DNA of 32,537 nucleotides from an uncultured Sphingomonas sp. (GTDB lineage: Bacteria; Pseudomonadota; Alphaproteobacteria; Sphingomonadales; Sphingomonadaceae): NCBI RefSeq assembly GCF_913778135.1, contig NZ_CAJYVU010000062.1:1-32537 (forward strand), in the 5' to 3' direction. The notes beneath the pieces were generated by a model. It was not told where the DNA came from. It saw only the letters and a list, made by a program, of their open reading frames with translations, and did no database searches. Positions 24,837 through 32,528 of this stretch are shown in pieces (position 1 is the first letter of the stretch; the number at the start of each line of letters is the position of its first letter). The position numbers and the translations under genes are program-made.

Positions 24837-25434
24837 TCAGTTCCGGCGGTCCGCCATCGCCGCTGCAAGGTCGCCGCGCCCGCTGGCTCGCAACGCCGCC
24901 TCGACGCCGCTGCGATCATCGGCCGGCTTGTTCTGCGACAATTTGGCGGTACCCCGCCACGCCTCGACGCGGATCAGATAGCCCTGGATCGCGTCGAGCA
25001 TCCGCTCGATCGATGCAGCAGGCACCTTGTCGGTCGTCCACGCCGGTTTGGGCGCCAGCCGCGCCTCGTGCTCGGCGGCCAGTGCCTCGATCTGCGCGAC
25101 CAGCGCGTCGCGTGACAGTGGTTCGATCACACCCTCCGCCTCGACCGCGACGTAGTTCCACGTCGGCACCTGCGCCGCAGTCTCGTACCAGTCCGGGCTG
25201 ACATAGCCGTCCACGGGGCTGAAGGAGGCGATCGCGCGCGCCGGCCGGCAGCGGCGCGACCCGATTGCGGCGCGAACAGTGGAAGTGCAGGTCGCCCGCC
25301 TCATCAAGCGTGCACGGCGTGTGGATGACGCCCGCGCCGCTAGCCCCGAGAACGAAGACGTGCGCGAACGCGGTCGCTCGCGCGATGCGGCGGCACGCGG
25401 CCGCGTCGATCCGAAACGCGGGGTCCGGATGCAC
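24837..25434 (-). pseudogene. FMN-binding negative transcriptional regulator (PaiB family), frameshifted
   Basis: PaiB-family proteins bind FMN and are annotated as protease-synthase/sporulation regulators. Here the family sequence is split over two frames. The N-terminal part from GTG 25434 reads (V)HPDPAFRIDAAACRRIARA ... GVIHTPCTLDEAGDLHFHCSRRNRVAPL. The rest, in the next frame, reads AIASFSPVDGYVSPDWYETA, VPTWNYVAVEAEG, then KLSQNKPADDRSGV to the stop at 24837. The switch falls at the GC-repeat tract at about 25232-25250; adding two bases (or removing one) restores LPAGARAIASFSPVDGYV. The cause could be a real mutation, repeat slippage or a sequencing error. The GTG start lies 8 nt after the pseudouridine synthase stop, so it belongs to the crcB operon. 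Confidence 0.85.
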
Positions 25435-25442
25435 GCCGGCGC

Positions 25443-26543
25443 TCAGTCGTCGCGGCTGCCGCGTCCGCGCCGCTCGCCGCGTCGCGCCTTGCGCACGCCC
25501 TTGGCATGCGCGCGCGCCTTCGCCTTCTTCTCCTCGCGCGTCGGGGGTACGAAGTCGTTGATCGGCATCGAATTGCCCGCCATCTCCTCGAACCCCAGGC
25601 TCGCCAGGCTCTCGGCGAAATGCTGCGGCAGTTCCGCAGTCACGTCGATCTCGCCGCCGTCGGGGTGATCGACGCGGATGCGGCGCGCGTGCAGGTGCAT
25701 CTTGCGGCTGATCCCGCCGGTGAGGAACGCCGCCGGACCGCCGTACTTGCCGTCGCCGACGATCGGATGGCCGATCGCCGCCATGTGGACGCGCAGCTGG
25801 TGCGTTCGCCCGGTCAGCGGCTGCAGCTCGACCCAGCAGGTGCGGTTGCCCGCGCGCTCAATCACGCGGTAGCGGCTGCGCGCCGCCTGGCCCTCGGCCT
25901 CGTCGACGTGCATCTTCTCGCCGCCGGTGCCGGGCTGTTTGGCGATCGGCAGCTCGATCATGCCGTCGTCGATCGACGGCACGCCGACGACCAGCGCCCA
26001 ATAGACCTTCTTCGCGGTGCGGCCCGAAAATGCCTTAGCGAAGAACGCCGCCGCGCGCGACGTGCGCGCCACCAGCAGCGCGCCCGACGTATCCTTGTCG
26101 AGCCGGTGGACCAGCTTGGGCCGACCGTCCAGATCGTCCTGCAACGCGTCGAGCAGCCCGTCGACGTGCGCGGTCGTCTTGGTGCCGCCCTGCGTCGCCA
26201 GACCGGGCGGCTTGTTGAGCACCAGCGCCTGCGCGTCGCGGTGGATCACCATCTCGCGCGCGAATGCCTCTTCGTCGGCGGTCAGTGGCGTGCGCTCGCG
26301 CTGCGGGCGCGCGGTGGTGCGCACTGCCTCGACCGGCGGGATGCGCAGCGTCTGCCCCGCCTGGACGCGGTCGCCGGGTCCGACCCGCGCACCGTCCAAG
26401 CGAAGCTGGCCAGTCCGCGCCCATTTGGCGACGGTGGTGAAGCTGGTCGCATCGAGGTGCCGCTTAAACCAGCGATCGACGCGGATGCCATCGTCATCGG
26501 GCGCGATCACGAACTGGCGGACGTTCTCGACGAGCTTGTTCAC
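25443..26543 (-). CDS. RluA-family 23S rRNA pseudouridine synthase
   Basis: This enzyme isomerises specific uridines in rRNA (or tRNA) to pseudouridine. The 366-residue product has an N-terminal S4 RNA-binding domain at about 20-75 (RVDRWFKRHL ... TGQLRLDG), and a catalytic domain with KPPGLATQGG, HRLDKDTSGALL with catalytic Asp149, and PLTGRTHQLRVHMAAIGHPIVGD. The S4 domain suggests an RluC or RluD relative. A long basic, Lys/Arg-rich C-terminal tail from about residue 330 is typical of the sphingomonad version. The GTG start at 26543 overlaps the crcB stop by 4 nt. Confidence 0.93.
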   Translation of the reverse strand: MNKLVENVRQFVIAPDDDGIRVDRWFKRHLDATSFTTVAKWARTGQLRLDGARVGPGDRVQAGQTLRIPPVEAVRTTARPQRERTPLTADEEAFAREMVIHRDAQALVLNKPPGLATQGGTKTTAHVDGLLDALQDDLDGRPKLVHRLDKDTSGALLVARTSRAAAFFAKAFSGRTAKKVYWALVVGVPSIDDGMIELPIAKQPGTGGEKMHVDEAEGQAARSRYRVIERAGNRTCWVELQPLTGRTHQLRVHMAAIGHPIVGDGKYGGPAAFLTGGISRKMHLHARRIRVDHPDGGEIDVTAELPQHFAESLASLGFEEMAGNSMPINDFVPPTREEKKAKARAHAKGVRKARRGERRGRGSRDD

Positions 26544-26914
26544 GCAACACCTCGCACGATCGACAGGCCCGCGAACAGCGCGACGATTGCGCCGATCACC
26601 GACACGGCGACGTAGCCGAACGCGGGCAGGATCGCACCGCGCTCGATCATGTTGGCGGTGTCGAGCGAGAAGGACGAGAAGGTCGTGAACCCGCCCAGCA
26701 CGCCGATCCCGAGGAACAGCCGCCAGCCCTCAGGCGCGGACACGCGCGCCAGCATGCCGGTCAGCACGCCCATCAGCAATCCGCCGACGAGATTGACGGT
26801 CATCGTGCCCCACGGCCAATCGGGACCCAGCAGCGAGAGCGTGAAGCGTCCGGTCAGGTAGCGCCCGGCTGAACCGAGCGCGCCGCCTGCCATGACGGGA
26901 AGAAGCGCATTCAT
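26540..26914 (-). CDS. crcB: Fluoride efflux channel CrcB (Fluc)
   Basis: CrcB forms dual-topology dimeric fluoride channels in the inner membrane. The 124-residue product has four hydrophobic segments, the N-terminal GGALGSAGRYLTGR, WPWGTMTVNLVGGLLMG with the conserved Asn, and the signature GGFTTFSSFSLDT with the phenylalanines and Thr/Ser that line the fluoride path. Length is normal. I looked for the fluoride riboswitch that often precedes crcB and did not see its conserved elements in the 90 nt upstream. It heads the operon crcB-pseudouridine synthase-paiB. Confidence 0.95.
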   Translation of the reverse strand: MNALLPVMAGGALGSAGRYLTGRFTLSLLGPDWPWGTMTVNLVGGLLMGVLTGMLARVSAPEGWRLFLGIGVLGGFTTFSSFSLDTANMIERGAILPAFGYVAVSVIGAIVALFAGLSIVRGVA

Positions 26915-27001
26915 CCATGCGCCCTATCCCGAAACCGTCGTGAAAGGAATGCGGGGCATAGATCGGCTGAACGCGCCCCAATCGGCGCGCGCGCCGCCGG
27001 A

Positions 27002-27754
27002 TCAGCCGCCGTCCGCCATCAGGTCGATGTCGGTGCCGCCGTCCTGCCGCGCGTGCATCGTCGCCATGAAGGTACCGCCGCCGCGGCGATTGCCCGCCAG
27101 CACATGCTCGGCGCCGTCGGCGTGATGCTCCGCCGTGTAGCCCGCGTCCGACGCCTTGGTGTAATACCAGTCGAGCAGCCGCTGCATCGGTGCCGCGGTG
27201 GAGAAGCTGACGACACGCAAGGCGCAGCCCTGCCCATCAGCGCCGGCGGCTTCGGTCACGCGCGCGTCGGGGTAGAGCGGTAGCCCGCGCGGCAGGCGAT
27301 TGGCCCAGCCGGCGGAATAATCGACGTTCGCCGCGCACTGCCCGGCGCGGCCGCCTTGCGCCTCGGCGAGCGCACCGAGCGTGAGCGAACGCCGCGCGAT
27401 CGCGCACTGGCGGCAGGTGCCGACCGCGGCCGGAGCGGTTCGCAGCGTTTCGCCGGCTGTCGTGAGCGCGGCAGGCTGGGCATGCGCGGCGGCGGCGATG
27501 TCGACCGGCGGGACGGCACCGCTCTGCGGCTGTGTCGGTGGGCGCACGGTATCGGCATTGGCCTGCTGCACCAGCGCGGGATCGACCATGATCTGGTCGC
27601 GCAGCGCCGCGGTCAGCGCCGGGTCGGCGGCGGGTGACGAGGCAGCGGTGCTCGTCGCGACCGCCGCGGGCACCGGCGAACTCGGCTGGTCGGGGTTCTT
27701 GCCGCAACCGGCGAGGGCGAGCGCGATAGAGCAGTGCAGGAGAAAGCGCGTCAT
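27002..27754 (-). CDS. Predicted lipoprotein, lineage-specific
   Basis: A 250-residue protein with a clean lipoprotein signal: MTRFLLHCSIALALAGCGKN, lipobox LAGC with Cys17. A Pro/Ala/Ser-rich linker follows to about residue 45. The body contains a CxxC-like pair in GTCRQCAIARR, further Cys in GQCAANVDYSAGWANRL and GCALRVVSFST, and a C-terminal part DWYYTKASDAGYTAEHH ... GTFMATMHARQDGGTDIDLM. I do not recognise a family for the body; the last part looks like a compact alpha/beta domain. It is divergent from the small membrane gene at 27872. Met at 27754 is chosen because the longer frame upstream masks the signal peptide. Confidence 0.75.
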   Translation of the reverse strand: MTRFLLHCSIALALAGCGKNPDQPSSPVPAAVATSTAASSPAADPALTAALRDQIMVDPALVQQANADTVRPPTQPQSGAVPPVDIAAAAHAQPAALTTAGETLRTAPAAVGTCRQCAIARRSLTLGALAEAQGGRAGQCAANVDYSAGWANRLPRGLPLYPDARVTEAAGADGQGCALRVVSFSTAAPMQRLLDWYYTKASDAGYTAEHHADGAEHVLAGNRRGGGTFMATMHARQDGGTDIDLMADGG

Positions 27755-27871
27755 TGGGTCCAGCGCAGTTGGAGCGACGCGTCTGCCTATGCGCGTGCGG
27801 CCGTTAAGGAACGGTGTGACAAAGTGTGTGTCACTCTTGCAAGACACCCGTAAGGCGACCACATCAGGCTC

Positions 27872-28093
27872 ATGTTCAACATTCTCTCGATCCTGATCGG
27901 CCTCGTCGCGCTGGTGCTCGGCATCGTGCCGTTCCTGCCGTTCTTCGCTTGGGGTTACTGGTTCGTCATTCCGATCGCGATCGTCGGTGCGGCGATCGGC
28001 GCACTGTCGTCGTCGAACAGCGGGCGCAACCTGAACCTAGTGCTGATCGTCATCTTCGCCGCGCGACTGATGCTCGGCGGCGGCATCATCTGA
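27872..28093 (+). CDS. Small two-helix membrane protein
   Basis: A 73-residue, mostly hydrophobic protein: first helix ILSILIGLVALVLGIVPFL, a short Phe/Trp-rich turn FFAWGYWF, second helix VIPIAIVGAAIGALSS, polar NSGRNLN, and a further hydrophobic tail LVLIVIFAARLMLGG. No named family; the overall shape is common in sphingomonads. The coding case rests on the uninterrupted membrane pattern and a terminator placed right after the stop. Confidence 0.72.
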   Translation: MFNILSILIGLVALVLGIVPFLPFFAWGYWFVIPIAIVGAAIGALSSSNSGRNLNLVLIVIFAARLMLGGGII

Positions 28094-28101
28094 TACGAAA
28101 A

Positions 28102-28126
28102 AGGGCCCGGTGTCGTACCGGGCCCT
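28102..28126. terminator. Bidirectional intrinsic terminator
   Basis: A perfect 10-bp stem AGGGCCCGGT/ACCGGGCCCT with loop GTCGT. Leftward it is followed by TTTTTCGTATC, so it is strongest for the glycine-zipper gene ending at 28146, while also ending the rightward gene that stops at 28093. Confidence 0.85.
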
Positions 28127-28145
28127 CTCAGATCACTGATACCGA

Positions 28146-28706
28146 TCAGCGGCAGCGCACGTTGCCGCGGTCGACCGACTGACCCAGCAGCGCGCCGCCG
28201 CCCGCGCCGATCAGCGTGCCAAGCAGGCGCGAACCACCACCGGCGATCACGTTGCCCAGCGCGCCGCCCGCCAGGCCACCGACAACCAGCCCGGTCGTGC
28301 CGTCGTTGCGGCGGCAGTAATAACGATTGTCGCTGCCGCGATAGATGCGGTCGTTACGACCGAGCGAGCGGGTCTGGTAATAGCGCCCGTCACGATAATA
28401 ACGATCGGCGTAATAACCGCGCTGACCCGGCTCGAAGCGATTATAGTCGTAGCGGTTCGACTGGCGCCAATCGCGCACGTCGCGGCGGTAATCCTTGCGT
28501 GCGTCGCGAATGTCGTCGCGGTACTCGCGCCGAGCGTCGCGAACGTCACGACGATTGTCGGCATCGCGAATGTTGTCGCGGTACTCGCGCTGTGCATCGC
28601 GCACGTCGCGATTGTATTCACGGTTTGCCTGATACGGGTTCTGTGCCAGCGCCGGCACGGCAGTCAGCGTGGTGGCGGTCAGTGCCGCGGCAATAGCAAT
28701 ACGCAT
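28146..28706 (-). CDS. Secreted glycine-zipper protein with Arg/Asp/Tyr-rich repeats
   Basis: A 186-residue exported protein. Signal peptide MRIAIAAALTATTLTAVPALA is followed by a highly charged region of about 50 residues built from degenerate units such as RDVRDARREYRDDIRDA and RDAQREYRDNIRDA, likely a long amphipathic or single alpha-helix. A Tyr/Arg-rich linker (GYYADRYYRDGRYYQ) follows, then CRRNDGTTGLVVGGLAGGAL and a glycine-zipper pair ending VDRGNVRCR. The C-terminal half is a paralogue of the proteins at 14483 and 29313. GGAG lies 7 nt before the ATG. Envelope localisation is inferred; function is unknown. Confidence 0.82.
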   Translation of the reverse strand: MRIAIAAALTATTLTAVPALAQNPYQANREYNRDVRDAQREYRDNIRDADNRRDVRDARREYRDDIRDARKDYRRDVRDWRQSNRYDYNRFEPGQRGYYADRYYRDGRYYQTRSLGRNDRIYRGSDNRYYCRRNDGTTGLVVGGLAGGALGNVIAGGGSRLLGTLIGAGGGALLGQSVDRGNVRCR

Positions 28707-28761
28707 TGAACAACTCCATCCTGTTGGATAGCGGAAGAACACGGTAGGGCCGAAACGGTTG

Positions 28762-28790
28762 CGTGAACGCAAAACTACGCTTCGTTCACG
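28762..28790 (-). terminator. Possible terminator hairpin at the end of the OsmC gene
   Basis: CGTGAACG (28762-28769) and CGTTCACG (28783-28790) are exact reverse complements with a 13-nt loop. The stem includes the OsmC stop codon, and leftward sequence continues CAACCGTTTC. It might instead be an operator for the downstream gene. Confidence 0.4.
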
Positions 28791-29217
28791 AGCCCTTCAG
28801 CGACTTGTCCAGTGTTATTTCGGCATTCAACAACTTGGAAACTGGGCAATTCGCCTTTGCGTCATCGGCAATATGATTAAACTCTTGTTCATCAATGCCG
28901 GGCACTGTTGCGACCAGTGTCAGTGCCGACTTGGTGATCTTGAAACCCGGGCCGTCCTTGTCGAGCGTGACCTTGGCGCTCGTCTCCAGCGTTCCGTCGC
29001 CGTGACCTGCCTGCGCCAGCGCGAAGCTCAATGCCATTGTGAAGCAGCTGGCGTGAGCGGCGGCGATCAGTTCCTCGGGGTTGGTGCCGGGTTCGTCCTC
29101 GAATCGCGTGTTGAAGCCGTAAGGATTGTCGGACAACACGCCCGACTGCGTCGAGACATGGCCCTTTCCGTCCTTGCCCAAACCTTCGTAGCGAGCGGAT
29201 GCGCTTCTGACCGTCAT
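28786..29217 (-). CDS. osmC: OsmC-family peroxiredoxin
   Basis: OsmC/Ohr proteins reduce organic hydroperoxides with two cysteines. The 143-residue product shows NPEELIAAAHASCFTMALS with the first catalytic Cys, and NCPVSKLLNAEITLD with the second, in the OsmC rather than Ohr pattern. GFNTRFEDEPGTNPEE supplies the conserved Arg and Glu of the active site. AAGGATC lies before the ATG at 29217. It stands between two glycine-zipper genes on the same strand, with a hairpin on each side, and is probably transcribed alone. Confidence 0.93.
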   Translation of the reverse strand: MTVRSASARYEGLGKDGKGHVSTQSGVLSDNPYGFNTRFEDEPGTNPEELIAAAHASCFTMALSFALAQAGHGDGTLETSAKVTLDKDGPGFKITKSALTLVATVPGIDEQEFNHIADDAKANCPVSKLLNAEITLDKSLKGS

Positions 29218-29241
29218 AAATGATCCTTGCCTGATGTGAGA

Positions 29242-29275
29242 ACGGGTGCGGTTCCGCGAGGAGAACCACACCCGT
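29242..29275 (-). terminator. Hairpin after the short glycine-zipper gene
   Basis: A 12-bp stem running from 29242-29253 to 29264-29275 with a 10-nt loop; its one imperfect pair is C-A read rightward but G-U read leftward, which assigns it to the minus-strand gene ending at 29313. It lacks a strong T tract and lies just upstream of the osmC start. Confidence 0.6.
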
Positions 29276-29312
29276 CCATTTCGGTTGCATTCAGTCGATG
29301 CTCAGCCGCGCA

Positions 29313-29618
29313 TCAGCGGCAGCGGCGATCCCCGCTGCGCTCGATCTCGCGGCCCGCCAGCGCGCCGCCGACACCGCCCAGCACGGTACCGAGCGTTCGG
29401 TCGCCGCGCGTGTCGATCGTCCGCCCGACCAGCGCACCCGCTACACCGCCGACGACCAGCCCGGTCGTGCCGTTGGGCTTACGACAACGCAGCCGTCCGT
29501 CGTTGCCGCGCCACTCGCGGTACGAATAACGCTTGCGCGCATCGGCGTCGTGCGTCGTGGCGATCAGCGTCGGCAGAACCATCGTGGTCGCACCCAGGGC
29601 AAGCATCAGATTACGCAT
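29313..29618 (-). CDS. Short secreted glycine-zipper protein
   Basis: A 101-residue exported protein: signal peptide MRNLMLALGATTMVLPTLIA, a brief basic linker (RKRYSYREWRGNDGRLRC), then GTTGLVVGGVAGALVG and TIDTRGDRTLGTVLGGVGG, ending SGDRRCR. The second zipper is nearly identical to that at 14483-14827 while the N-terminal half is unrelated, and the first zipper is closer to the 28146 protein. ATG 29618 is spaced 7 nt from GGGAG; an ATG two codons earlier is too close to it. Two Cys, one before the zipper and one at the end, are conserved in all three paralogues. Confidence 0.8.
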   Translation of the reverse strand: MRNLMLALGATTMVLPTLIATTHDADARKRYSYREWRGNDGRLRCRKPNGTTGLVVGGVAGALVGRTIDTRGDRTLGTVLGGVGGALAGREIERSGDRRCR

Positions 29619-29777
29619 GAACATTCTCCCGGTTTGTTTCGCGTTGATGATGAAACGACCGCTGGATGCCACCTGTTGCATGAACCTGAAACAACGTCGC
29701 GTTCATCGAAACATGCGCGGCGCGTGGCCCGTGCAATCCCGTTGGCAGCAGGAACCCAGCTGTGTCAGGCTCCAGAT

Positions 29778-30488
29778 ATGAGCAACACCCGCAACATCGT
29801 CATCCTGACCGGCGCCGGCATCTCCGCAGAAAGCGGGATCGCGACCTTCCGCGGGCCGGGCGGTCTGTGGGAAGGGCACCGTGTCGAGGACGTGTGCACG
29901 CCAGAGGCGCTCGCCGCCGATCCGACGCTCGTCCACCGCTTCTACGATGCGCGCCGCGCTGCGCTGGATCATGTCGCGCCCAATGCGGCGCACGTGGCGC
30001 TGGCGCGGCTCGATGCGGCATGGACGGGCGAGTTGCTGATCGTGACGCAGAATGTCGACGATCTGCACGAGCGGGCAGGGGCGCGGCGGATGCTCCACAT
30101 GCACGGCGAGCTGCGTTCGGCACTATGCGGGTTGTGCGGTATTCGTACCGCCTGGACGGGCTCGCTGCCGCCGCATGCGCCGTGCCCGGACTGCGGCGAG
30201 GATGCCTTGCGCCCCGACATCGTGTTCTTCGGAGAGATGCCGTACCAGATGGACCGTATCGAGCAGTCGCTGGGACACGCCGACCTGTTCGTCTCGATCG
30301 GCACCTCGGGCGCGGTCTACCCCGCCGCCGGGTTCGTGCAGTTGGCCGCGCGTTACGGCGCGCGCACGCTCGAACTCAATCTCGAACGGTCGGCTGGGAG
30401 CGATTGGTTCGACGAAACGCGCCTCGGCCCCGCGAGCGTGCTGGTGCCAGAGTGGGTGGAGGAGGTGATCGGCGCTTCAGCGCGCTGA
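29778..30488 (+). CDS. cobB: NAD-dependent protein deacylase, sirtuin (CobB, class III)
   Basis: Sirtuins remove acyl groups from lysine using NAD+. The 236-residue product has the NAD motif GAGISAESGIATFRG at residues 12-26, TQNVDDLHERAG at 90-101, the catalytic His109 in HMHGEL, and four zinc-ligand Cys at 117, 120, 136 and 139. Tyr56 and Arg59 in FYDARR correspond to the Tyr/Arg pair that lets SIRT5 and E. coli CobB accept succinyl-lysine, so desuccinylase as well as deacetylase activity is likely. The longer frame upstream overlaps the glycine-zipper gene antisense and is rejected. It converges on era, the stops being 4 nt apart. Confidence 0.95.
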   Translation: MSNTRNIVILTGAGISAESGIATFRGPGGLWEGHRVEDVCTPEALAADPTLVHRFYDARRAALDHVAPNAAHVALARLDAAWTGELLIVTQNVDDLHERAGARRMLHMHGELRSALCGLCGIRTAWTGSLPPHAPCPDCGEDALRPDIVFFGEMPYQMDRIEQSLGHADLFVSIGTSGAVYPAAGFVQLAARYGARTLELNLERSAGSDWFDETRLGPASVLVPEWVEEVIGASAR

Positions 30489-30492
30489 CCGC

Positions 30493-31413
30493 TCAATCGA
30501 CCCAGTCGAGACCCAGGTCGCGATAGACGCTGCGGTCCTCGTCCCAGTCGGGCTTGACCTTGACGTGCAGGTAGAGGTGCACCGGGCGGTCGAGCAGAAC
30601 CGCCAGCTCGGCCCGCGCGCGTGCGCCGATCTCGCGGATGCGTGTACCCCCCTTGCCGAGAACGATCGCGCGCTGCGTCACGCGCTCGACCAGGATCTGC
30701 TGGTGGATTTCAGCCGATCCGTCCTCGCGCTCCTCGAACTTCTCGGTCTCGACCACGCTGGCGTAGGGCAGTTCGGCGTGGAGCTGGAGGTAGAGTTGCT
30801 CGCGCGTCACCTCGGCGGCGAGCGCTCGCTCGCTCGCGTCCGACACCTGGTCCTCCGGATAATGCCACGGCCCCGCGGGCATCGCGGCGGCGAAGGCGTT
30901 CTTCAACTCCTTCACCCCGTCGCCGGTCTGCGCGGAGATGAAGAAGGTTTCGGCGAACGGCAGCATCGCGTTCAACCGCTCGGCATGGAGCAGCAGCTTG
31001 GGCTTGTCGGCGAGGTCGACCTTGTTGAGCACGAGGTAGATCGGCTCCGATCGGCCTTTCAGCGCCTCGGCGATCTCGGTCACCTTGGGGCCGAGCCCGC
31101 CCTTCGCGTCGACCACCAGCGCGATCACGTCCGCGCCTTCCGCCCCGCCCCAGGCGGCGGCGACCATCGCGCGGTCGAGGCGGCGCTTCGGCTCGAAGAT
31201 GCCGGGCGTGTCGACCAGCAGCAACTGCGTCTCGTCGCGGATCGCCACGCCCATCAGCTTGGTCCGCGTCGTCTGCGCCTTGGGGCTGACGATCGCGACC
31301 TTCTGCCCGACAAGCGCATTGACGAGCGTCGACTTGCCCGCGTTGGGCGCACCGACGACCGCGACGAGGCCGCAGCGCTGCGCGGCCGAGTTCACTTCGC
31401 TAATCTCGCTCAC
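30493..31413 (-). CDS. era: Ribosome-assembly GTPase Era
   Basis: Era binds the 3' end of 16S rRNA during 30S maturation. The 306-residue product has G1 GAPNAGKST at residues 21-29, a switch region QTTRT, G3 DTPG at 68-71, G4 NKVD at 130-133 and SAQTGDG as G5. The C-terminal KH domain carries [17 protein letters not shown]. The GTG start at 31413 overlaps the dnaJ stop by 4 nt, implying coupling to dnaJ. The more usual partner rnc is not next to it in this window. Confidence 0.96.
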   Translation of the reverse strand: MSEISEVNSAAQRCGLVAVVGAPNAGKSTLVNALVGQKVAIVSPKAQTTRTKLMGVAIRDETQLLLVDTPGIFEPKRRLDRAMVAAAWGGAEGADVIALVVDAKGGLGPKVTEIAEALKGRSEPIYLVLNKVDLADKPKLLLHAERLNAMLPFAETFFISAQTGDGVKELKNAFAAAMPAGPWHYPEDQVSDASERALAAEVTREQLYLQLHAELPYASVVETEKFEEREDGSAEIHQQILVERVTQRAIVLGKGGTRIREIGARARAELAVLLDRPVHLYLHVKVKPDWDEDRSVYRDLGLDWVD

Positions 31414-32528
31414 TCCCCGGCGAACGCGTTCTTGAGCCGCGAGAAGAAGCCCTGGCTCTGCGGGCATTCCTCGCCCGTCTCGGTCTCGCGGAACAGCTCC
31501 AGCAATTCGCGCTGCCGTGTCGACAGCTTGGTCGGCGTCTCGACGTCGATCTGGATCACGAGGTCACCGTGGCCGCGGCCCTGCAGCACCGGCATGCCGG
31601 CGCCGCGCTGACGCAACTGCTTGCCCGACTGGATGCCCGCCGGGATGCGAATCTCGTGCGCGCGGCCGTCGAGGCCGGGGATCGACATCGTGCCGCCCAA
31701 TGAGGCGGTGGTGAAGCTGATTGGCGCGCGCGCGAACAGCGTCGTGCCCTCGCGCTCGAACAGATTGTGCCGCTTGACGTGGAGGAAGATGTAGAGGTCG
31801 CCCGGCGGTGCACCACGCGCGCCCGCCTCGCCTTCGCCCGACAAACGAACGCGCGTGCCTTCGTCGACGCCGGGCGGCACGTTGACGTTCAACGTCTTGG
31901 TCTGCTCGACTCGACCCTCGCCGCGGCAGTCGCTGCACGGCGTGTCGATCACCTCGCCCGAGCCGTGGCAGGCCGGACAGGCGCGCTCGACCACGAAGAA
32001 GCCCTGCTGCGCGCGAACCTTGCCGTGCCCGGCGCAGGTCTTGCACTGGTGCGCATGGGTGCCGGGCTTCGCACCCGAGCCGTGGCAGGTATCGCACGCG
32101 ACCGAGATGTCGACGGTGATGTCGGTCTGCTTGCCGTGATACGCCTCTTCGAGCGTGATCTCCATGTCGTAGCGTAGATCGGCGCCGCGGCGCTGCTGGC
32201 GGCCGCCCTGCTGGCGCCCGCCCATGAACTCGCCGAACACGCTCTCGAAAATGTCGGAAAAGCCGCCGAAATCCTGCGGCCCCGCACCGCCTCCGCCATT
32301 CTGGAACGCGGCGTGGCCGAAGCGATCGTAGGCCGCGCGCTTCTGCGGGTCTTTCAGGCAGTCGTACGCTTCGCTGACGGCCTTGAACTTGGCCTCGGAG
32401 TCCTTGCAGCCGGCATTCTTGTCGGGATGGTACTTCATCGCGAGCTTGCGGTACGACGACTTGATCGTGCCGGCGTCCGCGGTGCGCTCGCATTCGAGCA
32501 GTTCGTAATAGTCGATCGTGGTGCTCAT
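31410..32528 (-). CDS. dnaJ: DnaJ-type Hsp40 co-chaperone
   Basis: DnaJ delivers substrates to DnaK and stimulates its ATPase. The 372-residue type I protein has a J domain with HPD at 34-36, a Gly/Phe-rich region at about 77-105, four CxxCxGxG zinc motifs starting at residues 145, 162, 184 and 198, and C-terminal substrate domains with [21 protein letters not shown]. It is complete; the ATG lies 9 nt from the right edge, so dnaK, if adjacent, is outside. The stop overlaps the era start. The third codon after the ATG begins [10 protein letters not shown], the normal opening. Confidence 0.96.
   Translation of the reverse strand: MSTTIDYYELLECERTADAGTIKSSYRKLAMKYHPDKNAGCKDSEAKFKAVSEAYDCLKDPQKRAAYDRFGHAAFQNGGGGAGPQDFGGFSDIFESVFGEFMGGRQQGGRQQRRGADLRYDMEITLEEAYHGKQTDITVDISVACDTCHGSGAKPGTHAHQCKTCAGHGKVRAQQGFFVVERACPACHGSGEVIDTPCSDCRGEGRVEQTKTLNVNVPPGVDEGTRVRLSGEGEAGARGAPPGDLYIFLHVKRHNLFEREGTTLFARAPISFTTASLGGTMSIPGLDGRAHEIRIPAGIQSGKQLRQRGAGMPVLQGRGHGDLVIQIDVETPTKLSTRQRELLELFRETETGEECPQSQGFFSRLKNAFAGE

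Noticed and set aside
26915-27001. Fluoride riboswitch upstream of crcB
   Set aside because: The conserved pairing and sequence blocks of the crcB motif are not visible in this short leader.
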